Below, in pieces: positions 32,409 through 43,716 of a DNA stretch of 64,000 bases; within the stretch, counting starts at the first letter, position 1, and the number at the start of each line of letters is the position of its first letter. A model generated the notes under the pieces. The model worked only from the letters and a program-made list of their open reading frames with translations, had not been told where the DNA came from and ran no database searches. This DNA comes from Blumeriella jaapii (lineage: Eukaryota; Ascomycota; Leotiomycetes; Helotiales; Drepanopezizaceae), in contig VWND01000076.1 of assembly GCA_009599575.1 (NCBI GenBank), positions 744,001 through 808,000 of the forward strand, written 5' to 3'. The position numbers and the translations under genes are program-made.

Positions 32409-35400
32409 TCACGGCGCGTTGAGATCCGCGGCCGAGGGGTAACGCAGATCCGAGTGTTCCTCGAGAAAGGCCATCCATCGCGCGAGGAAAGAATCAGTGC
32501 GTCGTCCCCTTCCACCAAACAAACCCCGAAAAAGTTAACACATGACGCGTTAGTGCGAGTGGGTTGTCTCGTTTCGGGATGTCCCAGGAAGAGGAGGAGG
32601 AGAAGAAGGAGAAGGGGAAACTCACTGCAGCGTCTCGGAGTCGCCCACGACGACGAGCGAGCGCTTCGGCCTCGTCATAGCGACTGTGTTGGTAGATCAG
32701 GGTCCATCATGCTTGTTTACGGTATGTGACGGTTCGCCCTCCAGGGTCCTCCCCCCCCCCCCCCCCCCCCCAAAAAAAAGGATGAAAAGAGTGGAAACGG
32801 AAACTCTCGTACCATTGAGGCGGCGTTTCTCGCCCAGGAATCCGATCTCCTTCTCGCCGTTGCTCCTGACCAGGCTCACGATGACGACCTCCTTTTCTCT
32901 GCCCTGGAAGCCGTCGACGCTGCCCAGTTCGATGCCTGGGTAGGTCTCCTTGAGAGAGCCTCTGATCAATGCAAGCTGTAGGGTGTGTTAGCGTTTGATG
33001 CCGTCGCTCGTCCCAAGCGTGCCAATCCTTCGAGTGTACGGTATGTAGGTACAGTAGGTAGGGACTGTAAGGGAGGGGCAGAGAAAACGCAATCTCGGGA
33101 GTTTGGAGACCAGAGTTACAGTAGCGAGCCGGTGAACGTTTCAAACGCGGTTTCATGAAACATCGCCGAGAGTGCGCAGCACCGAGCGACGAGCCATTGT
33201 GGATGTGTGTATCCCCAATGTGGCCCGAGCATCGATGGAGCCCTGGTTTCCACGCCCGCGTGTGGTCTCGCTGTGAGCGCTCCATCCTGACGTACTGTAC
33301 TGTAGATGTGTTCGAGGAATGCAAATACCACCCCAAGTCCCAGAGCAGACAGAAACGAGAGCACGCGAGCATCTTACCTGGGCATTGTAAGGCGTGATGA
33401 CGGCGACATCCTCAGGCCGGACGCCAGCCTCGACCAAGCGCTGGACATGCTGCCGCACCAGCGCGGCCTCCATCTCGTTGCTCTTGCTACCGCCCATCAT
33501 GCCCCGTCCAGCCTTCGGATGGACTCCGGCCTCCTCCTCCCCCTCCTCGTCCTTCTCGAGGAAGTCACCGCCCTGCGTGTCGTAGAAGATCAACGGCTCG
33601 ATCGTGTCCTCGGTCTCGGCCACCTCGTACTCCAGGTCCCGGAGCCGCCGGGCGCGCACCCCCGCCGCGGCGACGAGCTGCGACTCGTACAGCGCGTCCG
33701 ACGGGAACCGCATGATCTTCTCGTGCATGCGGTACTGCGTGGTCAGCATCCTCTTGATCCCCGGGCCGTGGAGGGCGAGGAGCCGGTCGAACAGCGTCGT
33801 TTCCAGCGTCATGCCCTCGATGATGCCGTCGTCGCTCGTGCCCGCCGTCTGGGCCGTCTGGCGCTTCGAGTGCCGCGTCGTCTTGATCGTAGGCGGGAGC
33901 TGGAGATGGTCGCCGGCAAGCACAACTTTGCTGGCGCGGAGGAGAGGCACCCAGCACTGCGCTTCCAGCGCCTGGCTCGCCTCGTCGATGATGACGACGT
34001 CAAAGACCTCGTCCTTCGTCTGGAACCCCCCCGCACCGTGGAGGGTGGCGAGCACAACCCGACTTCCCTTGATCAGGCTCCCGATGCACTTTTTCTCCCT
34101 CTCCCTGAACTCCTTTCGGAGCTCTTTCAGCTCTCCATAGATCTGTTTTCGCTCCCGGCCACTCTTCGTCTTCTTGATCGAGGCCTGCTTCGAGTCCATC
34201 TCCTTTCGGACATCCTTGACGATGGCAGCGGCTTCTGAGGTGTGGGTGAGGACGTCCAGCGAATGGGTGAGGATAGACGGTAAGAGCCGAGCTAGGCAAC
34301 GGAGAGATCAGCATGTGCAACAGAAGTCGTCACGGCACGGAAAGGGACGACTCGTGCTTTTGCTTTTGCATTTCTCGTTTTCGTGTTGGAAGGAATCACG
34401 ACGGGACAGTTTCCCATGACTTCTAGAGCACGAGTCACAAGAAGAGAACGAGACGGGAGCATCAGATAGAGAATTGCCTCCTACCTGGGTGACCGAGCCT
34501 CACGATGGGGATCTTGTGCGGAGCGAGGCGTTCCACGATGTTGTCAACCGAGATGTTCGACGGTCCACACACGAGAACGCGCAGGTTCTGCTTCAGCATC
34601 TGCAAGATCAGCTCGATCAACGTGTGAGTCTTCCCCGTCTGTCGCGCGCGTCAGCCACATCTCAGAGCCGACAGCGAGGGACGGAAGGGAGCCGAGATGG
34701 CATACCCCAGGCGGGCCATGGATGAGAGCGACCTCCCTCGAAGCCAAGGCGAAGCGGATCGCCTGCTTCTGAGAGTCGTTGAGACTCGGATCGACAAATT
34801 CAAGCTGGTCGGCCGCGCCCGCCGCCAGGTCCGTAGACAGCGGCGACGGGGTGGCCAGCCCAAAGAGAACCTGCACGAAGCTCGAATACTCCTCCGGCCT
34901 CATCTTCTGCAGCCGGGCCAAGGTCTGATTCATCCTGCGCCGCCAGACCGTCACGTCAGCCCACGAACCCGACGAGCCTCGGGCGCCCAAGGAAAGAGGG
35001 GGAGGGGGCCAAAGACAGAAGAAGCTTACCGCTTGTAAGTCACGTCGTTCGCCAACTTGACGATCCACATCCTCTTCTCCCCCCGCAGCACATGGTCCGC
35101 CGTCCCATCCCCATCGTCATGATCCAGGGCGACCCAGAGCGCGCCGCTCGTGAGCTTCGTCACGACGCCCCGCGCGCCCCTCTCCTCCAGCGCCCTCACC
35201 TCCCTCTTCTTCGCGCTGCCCGCCGGCTGCTCGCTCACGGCGACGATGTCACCGGCGCGGATCCCGTGCTCGGGGAGGCCACCCTCGCCGCCGCCGCCGT
35301 CCTTGCGTTTCTTGCTCCCGCTGCCGCTGCTGCCGCCGCCGGACGTGGCCGAGTCCGGGGCGAGCTCGACGACGGTCTTGCCGCCGAGACCGGTCCTCAG

Positions 35401-35573
35401 GGAGGCGAGCACCAGGTCGTGACGGCGACGCCGGCCCGTTGGAGGGATGCGGGCGAGGCGTGCGTGACGAGGGACGAGGTCTCCGAGAGCTCGGCCTGGA
35501 GCTCGGCGTCGAGGAGCGCGAGCTGCGTGGTGCAGAAGGAGGGGATGTCGACTGTTGCGACTGGGGGCGCCAT
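32409..35573 (-). CDS. HCS1: SF1 DNA/RNA helicase of the HCS1 / IGHMBP2 (SMUBP-2) family, one-base frame break near the N-terminus
   Basis: Upf1-like superfamily 1 helicase; the yeast homologue Hcs1 is the DNA polymerase alpha-associated helicase A. Seven exons: 35573-35030, 34934-34706, 34638-34485, 34291-33378, 32975-32813, 32683-32626 and 32508-32409. All phases agree if one base is added in exon 1, giving about 720 residues. N-terminus [20 protein letters not shown]; then [17 protein letters not shown] in a shifted frame (break near 35417-35421). Walker A is split by intron 2: HGPPG then [13 protein letters not shown] (about 254-266). Walker B reads [14 protein letters not shown]; later motifs are [30 protein letters not shown] and [19 protein letters not shown]. 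The last exon ends [18 protein letters not shown]. Intron 4 is 402 nt and carries GTAC-type repeats; intron 5 has a long poly(C). Exon 7 boundaries are the least certain. Confidence 0.9.
32746..32779. repeat. Poly(C)/poly(A) run inside HCS1 intron 5
   Basis: About 23 C followed by eight A. On the coding strand this is a T run and then a G run, lying inside the 129-nt intron between the fifth and sixth exons. Confidence 0.9.
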
Positions 35574-36054
35574 GTTTGGTTCGGGGGAGCTTGGCATGCG
35601 AGATCTCGAGGACGGTAGGTGTATGTACGGATGTTGTTTTCTTGAGGTTGACCGGGGAAGCGGGTTCGCTTGTTTGTTTCGCTGGTCCCGTCCTGTCCTG
35701 TCCTGTACAGTACAGTACATACTACCAAGCGAAAGAGGTCAACAGACACAGAGACCTCCTCTTCGCTTCTTGTTGATTCCGTGATGACACATGCACGCAC
35801 GCCGCATTTCGGTCCGTCCTGGATTGCAGTACACCCATTCATTCATTCTGTAGATATGTACGATGTCAAGATGATGATTACAACATAGAGCGAATCCTGA
35901 AATGACCCGCCTATCCTTCCGCGCTGCCCAACGCCTCCATCTCGATCCATCTCGTACTGTACCGTACCACGCCATGCCCAACCCTTCGCCCCCGACCAGA
36001 TGACGACCGTCCCTCGGGCGTTCGGTCAGCTCTGCCCAAGCGCCTTGGGCTCCA
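35574..36054. other. HCS1 promoter and 3' flank of the DUF202 gene
   Basis: Short intergenic stretch with one TACAGTACAGTAC cluster near 35704 and GTACTGTACCGTACC near 35954. No gene is seen. Confidence 0.65.
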
Positions 36055-37041
36055 TCACACCACGACGACCAAGCTCGTCACCATCAGCGCACACGTCACC
36101 AGCGCCACCAGCGCGATGCTCCCCCGGCTCGCGGGGAACCTGCCACGTATAATCCAGTGCTGCGACTCGAAGTACCGGTGGAAGCCCACGAGCAGCATCA
36201 CGATGCTGATGCCGAGGAACGTCACCCCGAGCGGCTTGCCCATGTGCCGCAGGTGCCGGGGGCCGTGGCCGTGCCGGTCGTCGTCGGCGCCCCCGGCCGC
36301 GCTGCTGTTCAGCCGGAAGAGCTGCGTGATGGCGATGCCGATGGAGGCGAACGCAAGGGAGGTCCGGAGCCAGGCAAGGAAGGTTCGTTCTGCAGCCGGC
36401 GGCGGAGCGCGTGGTTAGCAGAGCACGAGCAAGAGACACCCGGCATGCATGCCGTCGACGGTGCGCACCGCCCCGGGTCGGTGAAATGGACGCAACTCAC
36501 CCAGCGCCAGATGGTCCCGAGCGACGCTGCCCTTGTTCTCCAGCTCGATACTGCCGTACTTCGCGAACAGGCTCGCCCACCAGGATTCCTCTTCGCCGTC
36601 GTCTCCCAGGCCGCCATTCGGCTGCGCTGTCTGCTCGAGCGCCGGCTCTCGTCCGCCACTCTTCGCCCGCCCCGCGCCGTTCTGCTCCAGCGAGGCCATC
36701 TTCTGCTTCGCCATCTGCGTGCTCTGGTAGTCCGGATTCGGTCTCGGCCGGCCATTCCTGCCGCGGACGATGCTCGTCTCCTCGTCCGCACTGCTCTCGC
36801 TCTCGCTCCCGCTCGCGGCGCGGCGGTCGCCATGCCTCCGCCTCAGCGCGGCGGCCCGCGGACTCGCCGGGCCCAACTCGTCAGCGGAATCCATCGTGAG
36901 CGTGCGGCTGCGCGCGGTGTCCAGGAGGCTATCGATCCGCGGCCGCGGAGACGCGGTCGGGCTGTCGCGCAACTTGGCAGCGTGGGGGCGCGTAGGCGAA
37001 GACGAGGGCAAGGGCGGGTCTCGGCGGATTGGCCATGACAT
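36055..37041 (-). CDS. DUF202-domain (YidH-like) membrane protein
   Basis: Two exons (37041-36501 and 36389-36055; donor GTGAGT, acceptor GCAG) give 291 residues. Residues 1 to about 180 are hydrophilic, Arg/Ser-rich and probably disordered. They end in a segment WWASLFAKYGSIELENKGSV that precedes the domain. The intron lies just before the DUF202 signature ERTFLAWLRTSLAFASIGIA (starting near 181). The domain has three predicted helices: around AFASIGIAITQLF, LGVTFLGISIVMLLVGF and IALVALVTCALMVTSLVVVV at the very C-terminus. DUF202 proteins are small membrane proteins; the same fold is found in the vacuolar VTC complex. I cannot assign a substrate. The long N-terminal extension is common in filamentous fungal members. 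Confidence 0.88.
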
Positions 37042-38854
37042 TCTGGTGGCGGCGACGCCCAGGGATGAATGCTGGACTGTGTGTGTACGTGAGTTTTAGG
37101 AGATGAGTCTTCCATCGGGCTCCTCCTCCCCAGCGCTGCGGGAGTGGGCTCCGTGATGCGAACGTCGAAAGGTGCAATCCATGGTTGGGTTGATGCTATT
37201 GGTCGAGCGCCAGCAGGCATGTGAGCAGTGATCGTGTGTGTGCACTTGCTGGGTGGGAGATAGCATCTCGATCATATCGCTGCTCGTTGGAGATGTGCGA
37301 TCTTGGAGACGCAAACAAGGAGATGGACCAAGCTGTGAGGGTGTGTCGCCTACCGACCTACAGTAAGTAGGTACCTACCTACCTTACTGTACAGTACAAT
37401 ACAGTACCTGTCTCTCCCACCCACCTAGCGCCACGAGGCTGAGAAGCCAGCCAGCCTCACTCGGGAGCTGTCTGCTCCGCCAATCAGAGCAGCCAGCCTG
37501 ATTTTCTGTTGCACGTCGCAGTTAGTAACTCACTCGGCCGACAGACAGCTCGAAACGAACTCTTTCTTTCTTCTTTCTTGCACACTTCATCCATCCATCC
37601 CATCCATCCATCATCCATTCATGATCTCTCTGCCTGAGGCTAGCGGGCTGGCTGCCATCTCGCTTGCGGGCAGAGTAGCGAGCGAGCGAGCGGTTGTTTG
37701 TGGACGGGAAGGAAGCACAGCACACACAGCACAGCACAGCACACCCCCCCGCTGGCGCATCGGCTCGGCACAACCTCCTCTCAACGCAACGCAGCCGGAT
37801 CGACGGACGACACAGTTCCATGCAAACCACGCCGGAGATCTAGAGAAGTTGAGGTGTGCGCGCCACAGTTGAGGTCAGTCGTGTGTGTCGATTGAGGGGT
37901 CTCATGTCAATTGCATTTGGCATTTCTCAAGTTGATCCAATCAACCATCAATCAATTAAAAAAGCTCCACTCGAGACTAAAAAGTATTTACAAGAATCGA
38001 ACTTCATTTGGGAAGAGCGCTATGCGCAAGAGAGGATCATCGAAGGTAGGTAGGTAAACCAAAAACAAAAAAGTGACGGAACAGCGTTGCCTGCCATAAG
38101 GACAGCTCCAAATCAAGAGGCAGGGCATGAAAACAAAAAAGGATCGATGCGACGAATCGAATGGCTCTTCTTCCTGTCCACGAAAGCTGCTATTGTATCG
38201 ATATAGACTATGACGAGAGCGATACCCCCCCACCCCCTCCCCCCCCACAGTCCAGCCAGAAGCAAATCCATACTCCCGTGGGTATCGTCACCCCGTGAGG
38301 TCTTGGAAGGACGCACACCCACCCGCAGCTATCAAAACACCGTAAAACAGGGAAAAGAATGCCAGGAAGTACCACCAGGACACCTTCCCCGATGACATGT
38401 AACATGTTGGAAAGAGCAAGAATGCAGGCTAACCAAAGTAGATGTTCCATCGGGAGAGTCCGGCACCTCCGCATGAAGAGCATCGATCCGCAAAAGACAC
38501 CCACTTTTCATCAAAGCTTCAACGACTCGTCCCACACCGAACCACAACCATTCGAAGAGGATGTAAACATACGTTCCCGCCCAGCAGCCACCATGCATTC
38601 GACAAAACAAGCATTAAGAACAGTGTATACAAAGAAGAAGGGTGCTGCGTGTTCGTGGAACAGAGCGTCAGGTGTTCCAGTAAACGCACTGGGTCGTTCG
38701 ATCTTGGCGAGGGGGCTAGGGTCCAGAGGTTGTTCGAACATCCATCATGATTTAGAGGAACGCCAAAGACAGTCGTGAACCAGGGAGGTGCGCGAGCAAA
38801 TGATGTGTGCACGAAGAGAATACAAACCGCGTGAGAGAGGGTAGAGTTGAGCGT
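37042..38854. other. Intergenic region
   Basis: Promoter side of the DUF202 gene (left) and 3' flank of the SUN-family gene (right). It contains CCTACCTACC/TACAGTAC words at about 37358-37410, a CATC/CCAT run near 37590-37622 and ACAGC repeats near 37720-37745. Small open frames show no recognisable content. Confidence 0.6.
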
Positions 38855-39936
38855 CTAGTAGAACTCAACCAGCGCCTCACCCGTGACTCCGACCTGTGAT
38901 TTGCGTCAGTGAGACTCGTGCTGGAAGGGGAAGGGGGCGACGTCAAGCAAAGCAGAACTTACAGTGCACCCCGTGGGCATCTCAGCTCCATTGCTGTAAT
39001 ACTCCCCATCAATGTATTCGCAACGGCCGCTCACGTCCCCGGTGATCCGGATGTTGAAGTCCAGGACACCATCCGGGTTGGTTGGCTTGTTGGGAAAGAG
39101 AGACAGATACGTCTCCCCGTCCTTGCTCTTTCCGACCCCCATGTTGACAGGAGCCCAGTTTCCGAGGTCGCTTCCCGCCGAACCCCAGAGACACGCTTTT
39201 TCCTTGGTGTAGCCGGAGGGGTTGATGTAGTATTGCGCCGTGGTGGGCATTCCTTGCCAGGAGTAGTAAGTGTTGGAATCGGGATTGGTGATCGGGACCG
39301 TGTCTCCAGGGCCGACATCCACCGCGACCGTCTCGCTCTCGGTCCCGGGGTAGTCAGTGCGGCAAACAGCAACATTCTTCTTCAGGTGGTTCGTCGCCTC
39401 GACGCCGCCGGCACCTTCTTGGCAGAGAGTCTTGTAGCCATCTCGGGTCAGCTCAAGCTTGCCCTGGGCATTGCACCAGAGCCCACCCGCCGATTGACCT
39501 TGGGATCCTTGGTCCGCTGGCCATTGGGCCTTCTGCCACCCAGCTGGGCAGGCATAAGAGCAGAAGCAGTTCGCCTCGCAGCTCTCACCGAAGATGGCAG
39601 TCACGATGGAGCCAATGGCACCGCTGCCAAGGCTGTACGACGAAGTTTTCTGGATTCCGGTGTACCCACTGAAGCCCAGCCAGTCGGCAGCCACCGCGCC
39701 GTACTTCTCCAGCGTGGCGAAGTCGTCACAGTCAACCTTACCGCTCGGGAAGTCGGCCGTGAGCCCGGCAGACACTTGGACCGAGCTGCTGGCGCCCGAT
39801 GCCGCGCTGTTTTTGGAAGACGCTGCATAGGACGCCGTGGCAGGCGCGGGGGCGGAGGCAGGCGCGGGCGCGGGCGAAGAGCTTGGTTTGGCTTTCGGTG
39901 TTGGTGATGCAGTGGAGCTTGGGACTGAGCTGCTGC

Positions 39937-39967
<31 letters not shown>

Positions 39968-40318
39968 ACTGCTGCTGCTGCTGGGCTTTTGCTCCAGGAA
40001 TTTGGCCGGAGGGTTGGCAGCTGGGACGGCAAGTGCAGGAGGCGCGCTCGCCTGGACGGTTGGGGGCACGGTCGCAGCGGCCTGGTCTCCCACCAGGACG
40101 TACTTGTTGTTCTTGAGACCGGCCTCGACCTCGTCCCAGGAGAGGGATTGCCCGTTCAGCTCGTACACCGTCACGACGGGCCCTGGGAGCTGGACCAGCT
40201 TGGGGCCGCGCTTCTCGACGGGAGAGCCGTGTCTCGCGGCGTGCCTGTGGGCGTGGATGCGGGACTCAGCGACGGCGAGCGTCGCCGCGCCGAGGATGGC
40301 GACACGGGAGAACTTCAT
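38855..40318 (-). CDS. SUN-family (SIM1/UTH1/NCA3/SUN4, GH132) secreted cell-wall protein
   Basis: Secreted glucanase-related protein involved in wall remodelling and septation. Exon 1 (40318-38963) and a 39-nt final exon (38893-38855; donor GTAAGT, acceptor ACAG) give 464 residues. A signal peptide is seen in MKFSRVAILGAATLAVAES. The next part is Ala/Pro-rich and contains an uninterrupted run of about 18 Ser encoded largely by AGC triplets (forward GCT run at about 39925-39980), then Lys/Pro/Ser/Ala linker. The SUN domain starts near DFPSGKVDCDDFATLEKYGA and contains the Cys-rich CSYACPAGWQKAQWP, GGLWCN, YYINPSGYTKEKACLWGS, GNWAPVNMGVG and FNIRITGDVSGRCEYIDGEY. The final exon supplies VGVTGEALVEFY. 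Intact. Confidence 0.94.
39925..39982. repeat. GCT trinucleotide repeat coding for poly-Ser
   Basis: About 17-18 GCT triplets (two GCTACT variants) on the plus strand, read as AGC/AGT Ser codons on the minus strand within the SUN-family gene. The copy number may vary between strains. Confidence 0.9.
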
Positions 40319-40628
40319 TGTGAAGAAGCGAATTCCTGGAGGATATTGATACTGGAGACCGGCCTGTCACACGTGTGTATGCCAGCGCGTCTGATGACCG
40401 GGGAGCCGTCACGGTTTTCGAATGGGCGCGATCGACCGCTGACGAGGGTTAGCACTTCCATCTGTACCACGTGGGCGCAACACCGTCCCACGAGATGGAG
40501 GAGAACGGGACGAGCAAGCGACAGGACGAAAGGACGTACATTGAATGCGTGACAAGTGACGGGACCGATTGACACGAGTGGAGGTGTAGGATGATAGATG
40601 TTTGTTGACGATGTACCGAACTGTAGGT

Positions 40629-40672
40629 ATCGGGTAGGGGTAGGGGGTAGGGGTAGGGGTAGGGGGTAGGTT
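40629..40672. repeat. TAGGGG/TAGGGGG G-rich array upstream of the SUN-family gene
   Basis: Seven G-runs of four or five bases separated by TA occur in a row, about 310-350 bp upstream of the start codon at 40318. The pattern resembles telomere-type repeats and fits the G-quadruplex consensus. It is interstitial, not terminal. Confidence 0.85.
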
Positions 40673-41227
40673 CGGATGGAAACCGGATGGGGATTGGATG
40701 GAGATTGGATGGCAGGCCAGTTGATGGTGTTGGGTTGTGTTGTGCTGTGTTGTGTGCTGTGTGTTGTGCTGTTTGTGGTTGTTGGAGTTGGCGGTGGTGG
40801 TGGTGTTGGTGGAGGAGGTGGTGGTGTTGGTCTTGTTGTGGGTGGAGGTGTCGTTGGGTGATAGAGTAGGGGTGTACGCGTCGCAGTTCCAAAGGAATGT
40901 GGCAGAGAGGGTGAAGTCTCGAGTTGGAGGGAATGCAGTGCAGGAGGAGGAGGAGGCAGAGGCAGAGGCAGAGGGAAGGGACAGGAGGGGGGAGAGAAAG
41001 AGAGCGGGAATTCTGAATCAAAAGACAAGACGGGGAGGGAGCGGGACCGTGGGCCATGGGCCATGGGAGATGGGGTGGGACGGGGCCGAGGGCGGTGATT
41101 GGCCCGAGGGGACGGGGAGACGAATGAGGGAGGAAGACTTGAGTTGGACGGACGCGGAGGAAGGGGCAGGGGAGCTGTAGCTGTGGCTGTGGCTGTGGCT
41201 GTGGGTGGCTTTCCAGCACAGCACCGT

Positions 41228-41335
41228 AGATACCGTCCACGTCCAGTCCGGTCCAGTCCCGTGCAGTCCAGTGTAGTGCAGTCCAGTCCCGTCCACGTCC
41301 AGTCCCGTCCAGTCCCGTGCAGTCCTGACCCGACC
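41228..41335. repeat. GTCCAGTCC array
   Basis: Imperfect 5- and 10-base units (CAGTC, GTCCAGTCCC) repeated about ten times, adjacent to a GCTGTG array at about 41178-41212. Confidence 0.8.
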
Positions 41336-41451
41336 AGATGCTGGAAATGACCCCGAGAGGTGGTGCCACTCGCCTGGTGGGACCCGTCTGTGCATCCCCC
41401 GCCCATACAAGCCTTTGGCCGCCCAGGATCTGTTGCTTAATAACTCCGTAC

Positions 41452-41822
41452 TCAAATTTCTTAATCTAATTTCATACTTTAAATTTATGCTTTAATTTCA
41501 TACTTTAAATCCACACTTCAATTTCTCGCTCTAATTCATTACTCTGTTTCCTGGCTCTAGTTCCTGACTCTCATTCCTGACTTGGATTCTCACTTGGAAT
41601 TCTTGCTCTCACCTCTTGCTCTAATCTCTTGCTCTAATCTCTTACTCTAATCTCTTACTCTAATCTCTCACTCTAATCTCTCACTCTAATCTCTCTCTTT
41701 GATTTCTTCCTCTAACTTCTTTCTCTAATCTCTCCCTTTGATTTCTTCCTCTAACTTCTTGCTCTAGCTTCTTGCTCTAATCTCTTGCTCTAGCTTCTTG
41801 CTCTAATCTCTTGCTCTAATAA
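41452..41822. repeat. 13-bp minisatellite (CTTGCTCTAATCT)n
   Basis: Around 28 copies of a 13-base pyrimidine-rich unit such as CTTGCTCTAATCT. Copies are nearly identical on the right half and become increasingly diverged (AT-rich) toward the left, a gradient typical of an array growing at one end. Confidence 0.88.
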
Positions 41823-42946
41823 CCGTACTGTCCTACTGCCCTGTCCTGTCCTGTCCTGTACATACCTCGACTCCGACTTCTTCGCACTAACTCCTCCTCT
41901 ATCTTATCTTTCCCCCATTCCCCGTTTCCCCCTTCCCCCTCCCCCTCCCCCTCCCTCTCCCACATCCATCGGCGCCCATCGCGACAGTACAACTATACAT
42001 GCAATACATACATGCGAAACCGAACCGTCCAGCGGTCTGCGATTCGAGCTTCCCGTCTCCACGTCATCCGTACATACCTACCTACCTTGCCCTCTCGTGA
42101 TCAGCGCCATCTCGTCATCTCGTCTCAGATCCAGGCGCGTCATTCCTAAGAAGCCCTTCATTGACCATCCCGCATCCCTCCTCCTAATATGTACAGTACT
42201 GCCCCCTCGACAGCACAGCACACGTCGCCACGGTAACGGGACAGCGTGACCCTTCGTGGCATCCCGCACCGTGCTGATGCACAGCTCGGCTCGACCACCA
42301 TCGACACTACAGTACTGTACATACCTAGGTACCTATACCTCGGCCCGTACCCAGCGCCATCCGAGCCACACGCTCATCTCTCCAGACCACTCTTTTCTCC
42401 CTTCGCCATATGTCTCGCCATTTCTCGCCCTTTCCCGCCCATCCACGCGCGAGATCGATCGTCCCCCGCCAGCAACCACGATGCTACTCGATCGCAGCTC
42501 GGCAGCCAGGTGCCAACCAACCCACCACCGGTGATTTGCAAGCCTAGGTAGGTCCTAAAAAAAGTAGGTAGGTAAGGTATATACAGACCCCGAGTCAGTC
42601 GGGCAAAAGGGTGTCGGAAAAGACCCTCACCACACGGCCAGGACGTGATGCAGAAAAAGAAAAAAACCGGGCTTGGGAATTGGGGCCTCGGGCTATGACA
42701 AGAGAAGACGTGTTCGTGCGCGTGAGGGTGTAGATGCCATGGCGTCCTCTGACTGTGCGCACGGAGGTTGCTCTTGGAAGGATCTTGCTTTCTGCCGCGG
42801 TAGGGTGGGTACCGGTTTTCAAGTCGAGTGTTGGCATTTGAGGTTCTTGGGCGTGGGCGAGGTTCGACTTACTGTACTGTACTTTGGGGGTTGGCTGGCA
42901 TGGGCGGTCGGTGGTTGATTGGGTTGGTGGGGTCCCTCGTGAATGA

Positions 42947-43330
42947 TCTGCAAGCATGTTGGATGTATGTGCTGTTTGTTTATAATATACAGTATGTAAG
43001 TGAATGTTGATCACGAAGTGGTCTGCAAGCATGTTGGATGCATGTACTGAATTGTATGTACATACTGTATTCAGTGAGCGTTGATCATGACATAATCTGC
43101 AAGCATATTGGACGCATGTACTGAATTGTATGTACCTACTGTATTCAGTGAGCCTTGATCATGAAGTGGTCTACAAGCATGTTGGATGTGCTGGCTGGAC
43201 TGTATGTACCTAGGTACCTGTATGTATGTATTATTTGTAAACAAGCGTTGACCATAACATAATCCGCAAGCATGTTAAATGTATTCTTTGTTGTACTGTA
43301 CATACGTACAGCAAGTACTGTATGCACATA
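42947..43330. repeat. Five-copy tandem repeat of about 74 bp
   Basis: Copies begin at about 42947, 43022, 43096, 43170 and 43263, each starting TCTGCAAGCATGTTGGATG or a close variant. Each contains a TGTACATACTGTA-type segment and ends in a TTGATCATGA-type segment followed by AGTGG or CATAA. Copies 2 and 3 are the most alike; copy 4 carries a TAGGTACC insertion and is about 93 bp. Confidence 0.88.
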
Positions 43331-43638
43331 CACAAGTCAGTGAGTGAGTGTCGGGATCAATCCGGTCGCTTGCTTCGCTCGCTCAGTACAGCACGGCATT
43401 CCCACCGCTTCTTCCCACCGCTTCTTCCCTTCTTCTTAAATACAGTACAAAACAATACTCCACTATACAATGCTATACTATACAATACTATACTAAACTA
43501 TACAATACTATACAGTGCAGTACTGTACAGTACTATACAGTACAACACTACCCAATACAATACAATACAGTACAGTAAAGTAAGTAGTACATACCACTGT
43601 ATACCTAGGTAGGTAATATAGTATAGCTAGGAAACCTG

Positions 43639-43644
<6 letters not shown>

Positions 43645-43676
<32 letters not shown>

Positions 43677-43716
43677 TCCCTCGCACGCAGAAATCGAACC
43701 CCCCCCCCCCCCCCAC
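43645..43716. repeat. CT microsatellite and poly(C)
   Basis: A CT dinucleotide run (about 43645-43680) is followed after a short gap by about 17 C (43699-43715) and then CCTA tetramers. Confidence 0.9.

Noticed and set aside
33306..34238. 310-codon plus-strand open frame
   Set aside because: Antisense to HCS1 exon 4, which carries all helicase motifs.
38909..39907. 332-codon plus-strand open frame opposite the SUN-family gene
   Set aside because: Antisense shadow of a clear secreted protein with diagnostic motifs.
40629..40672. Chromosome end
   Set aside because: The telomere-like array is short, interstitial and flanked by ordinary genes on both sides.
42947..43330. CRISPR-like array
   Set aside because: The repeats are contiguous with no unique spacers and the genome is eukaryotic; it is an ordinary tandem repeat.
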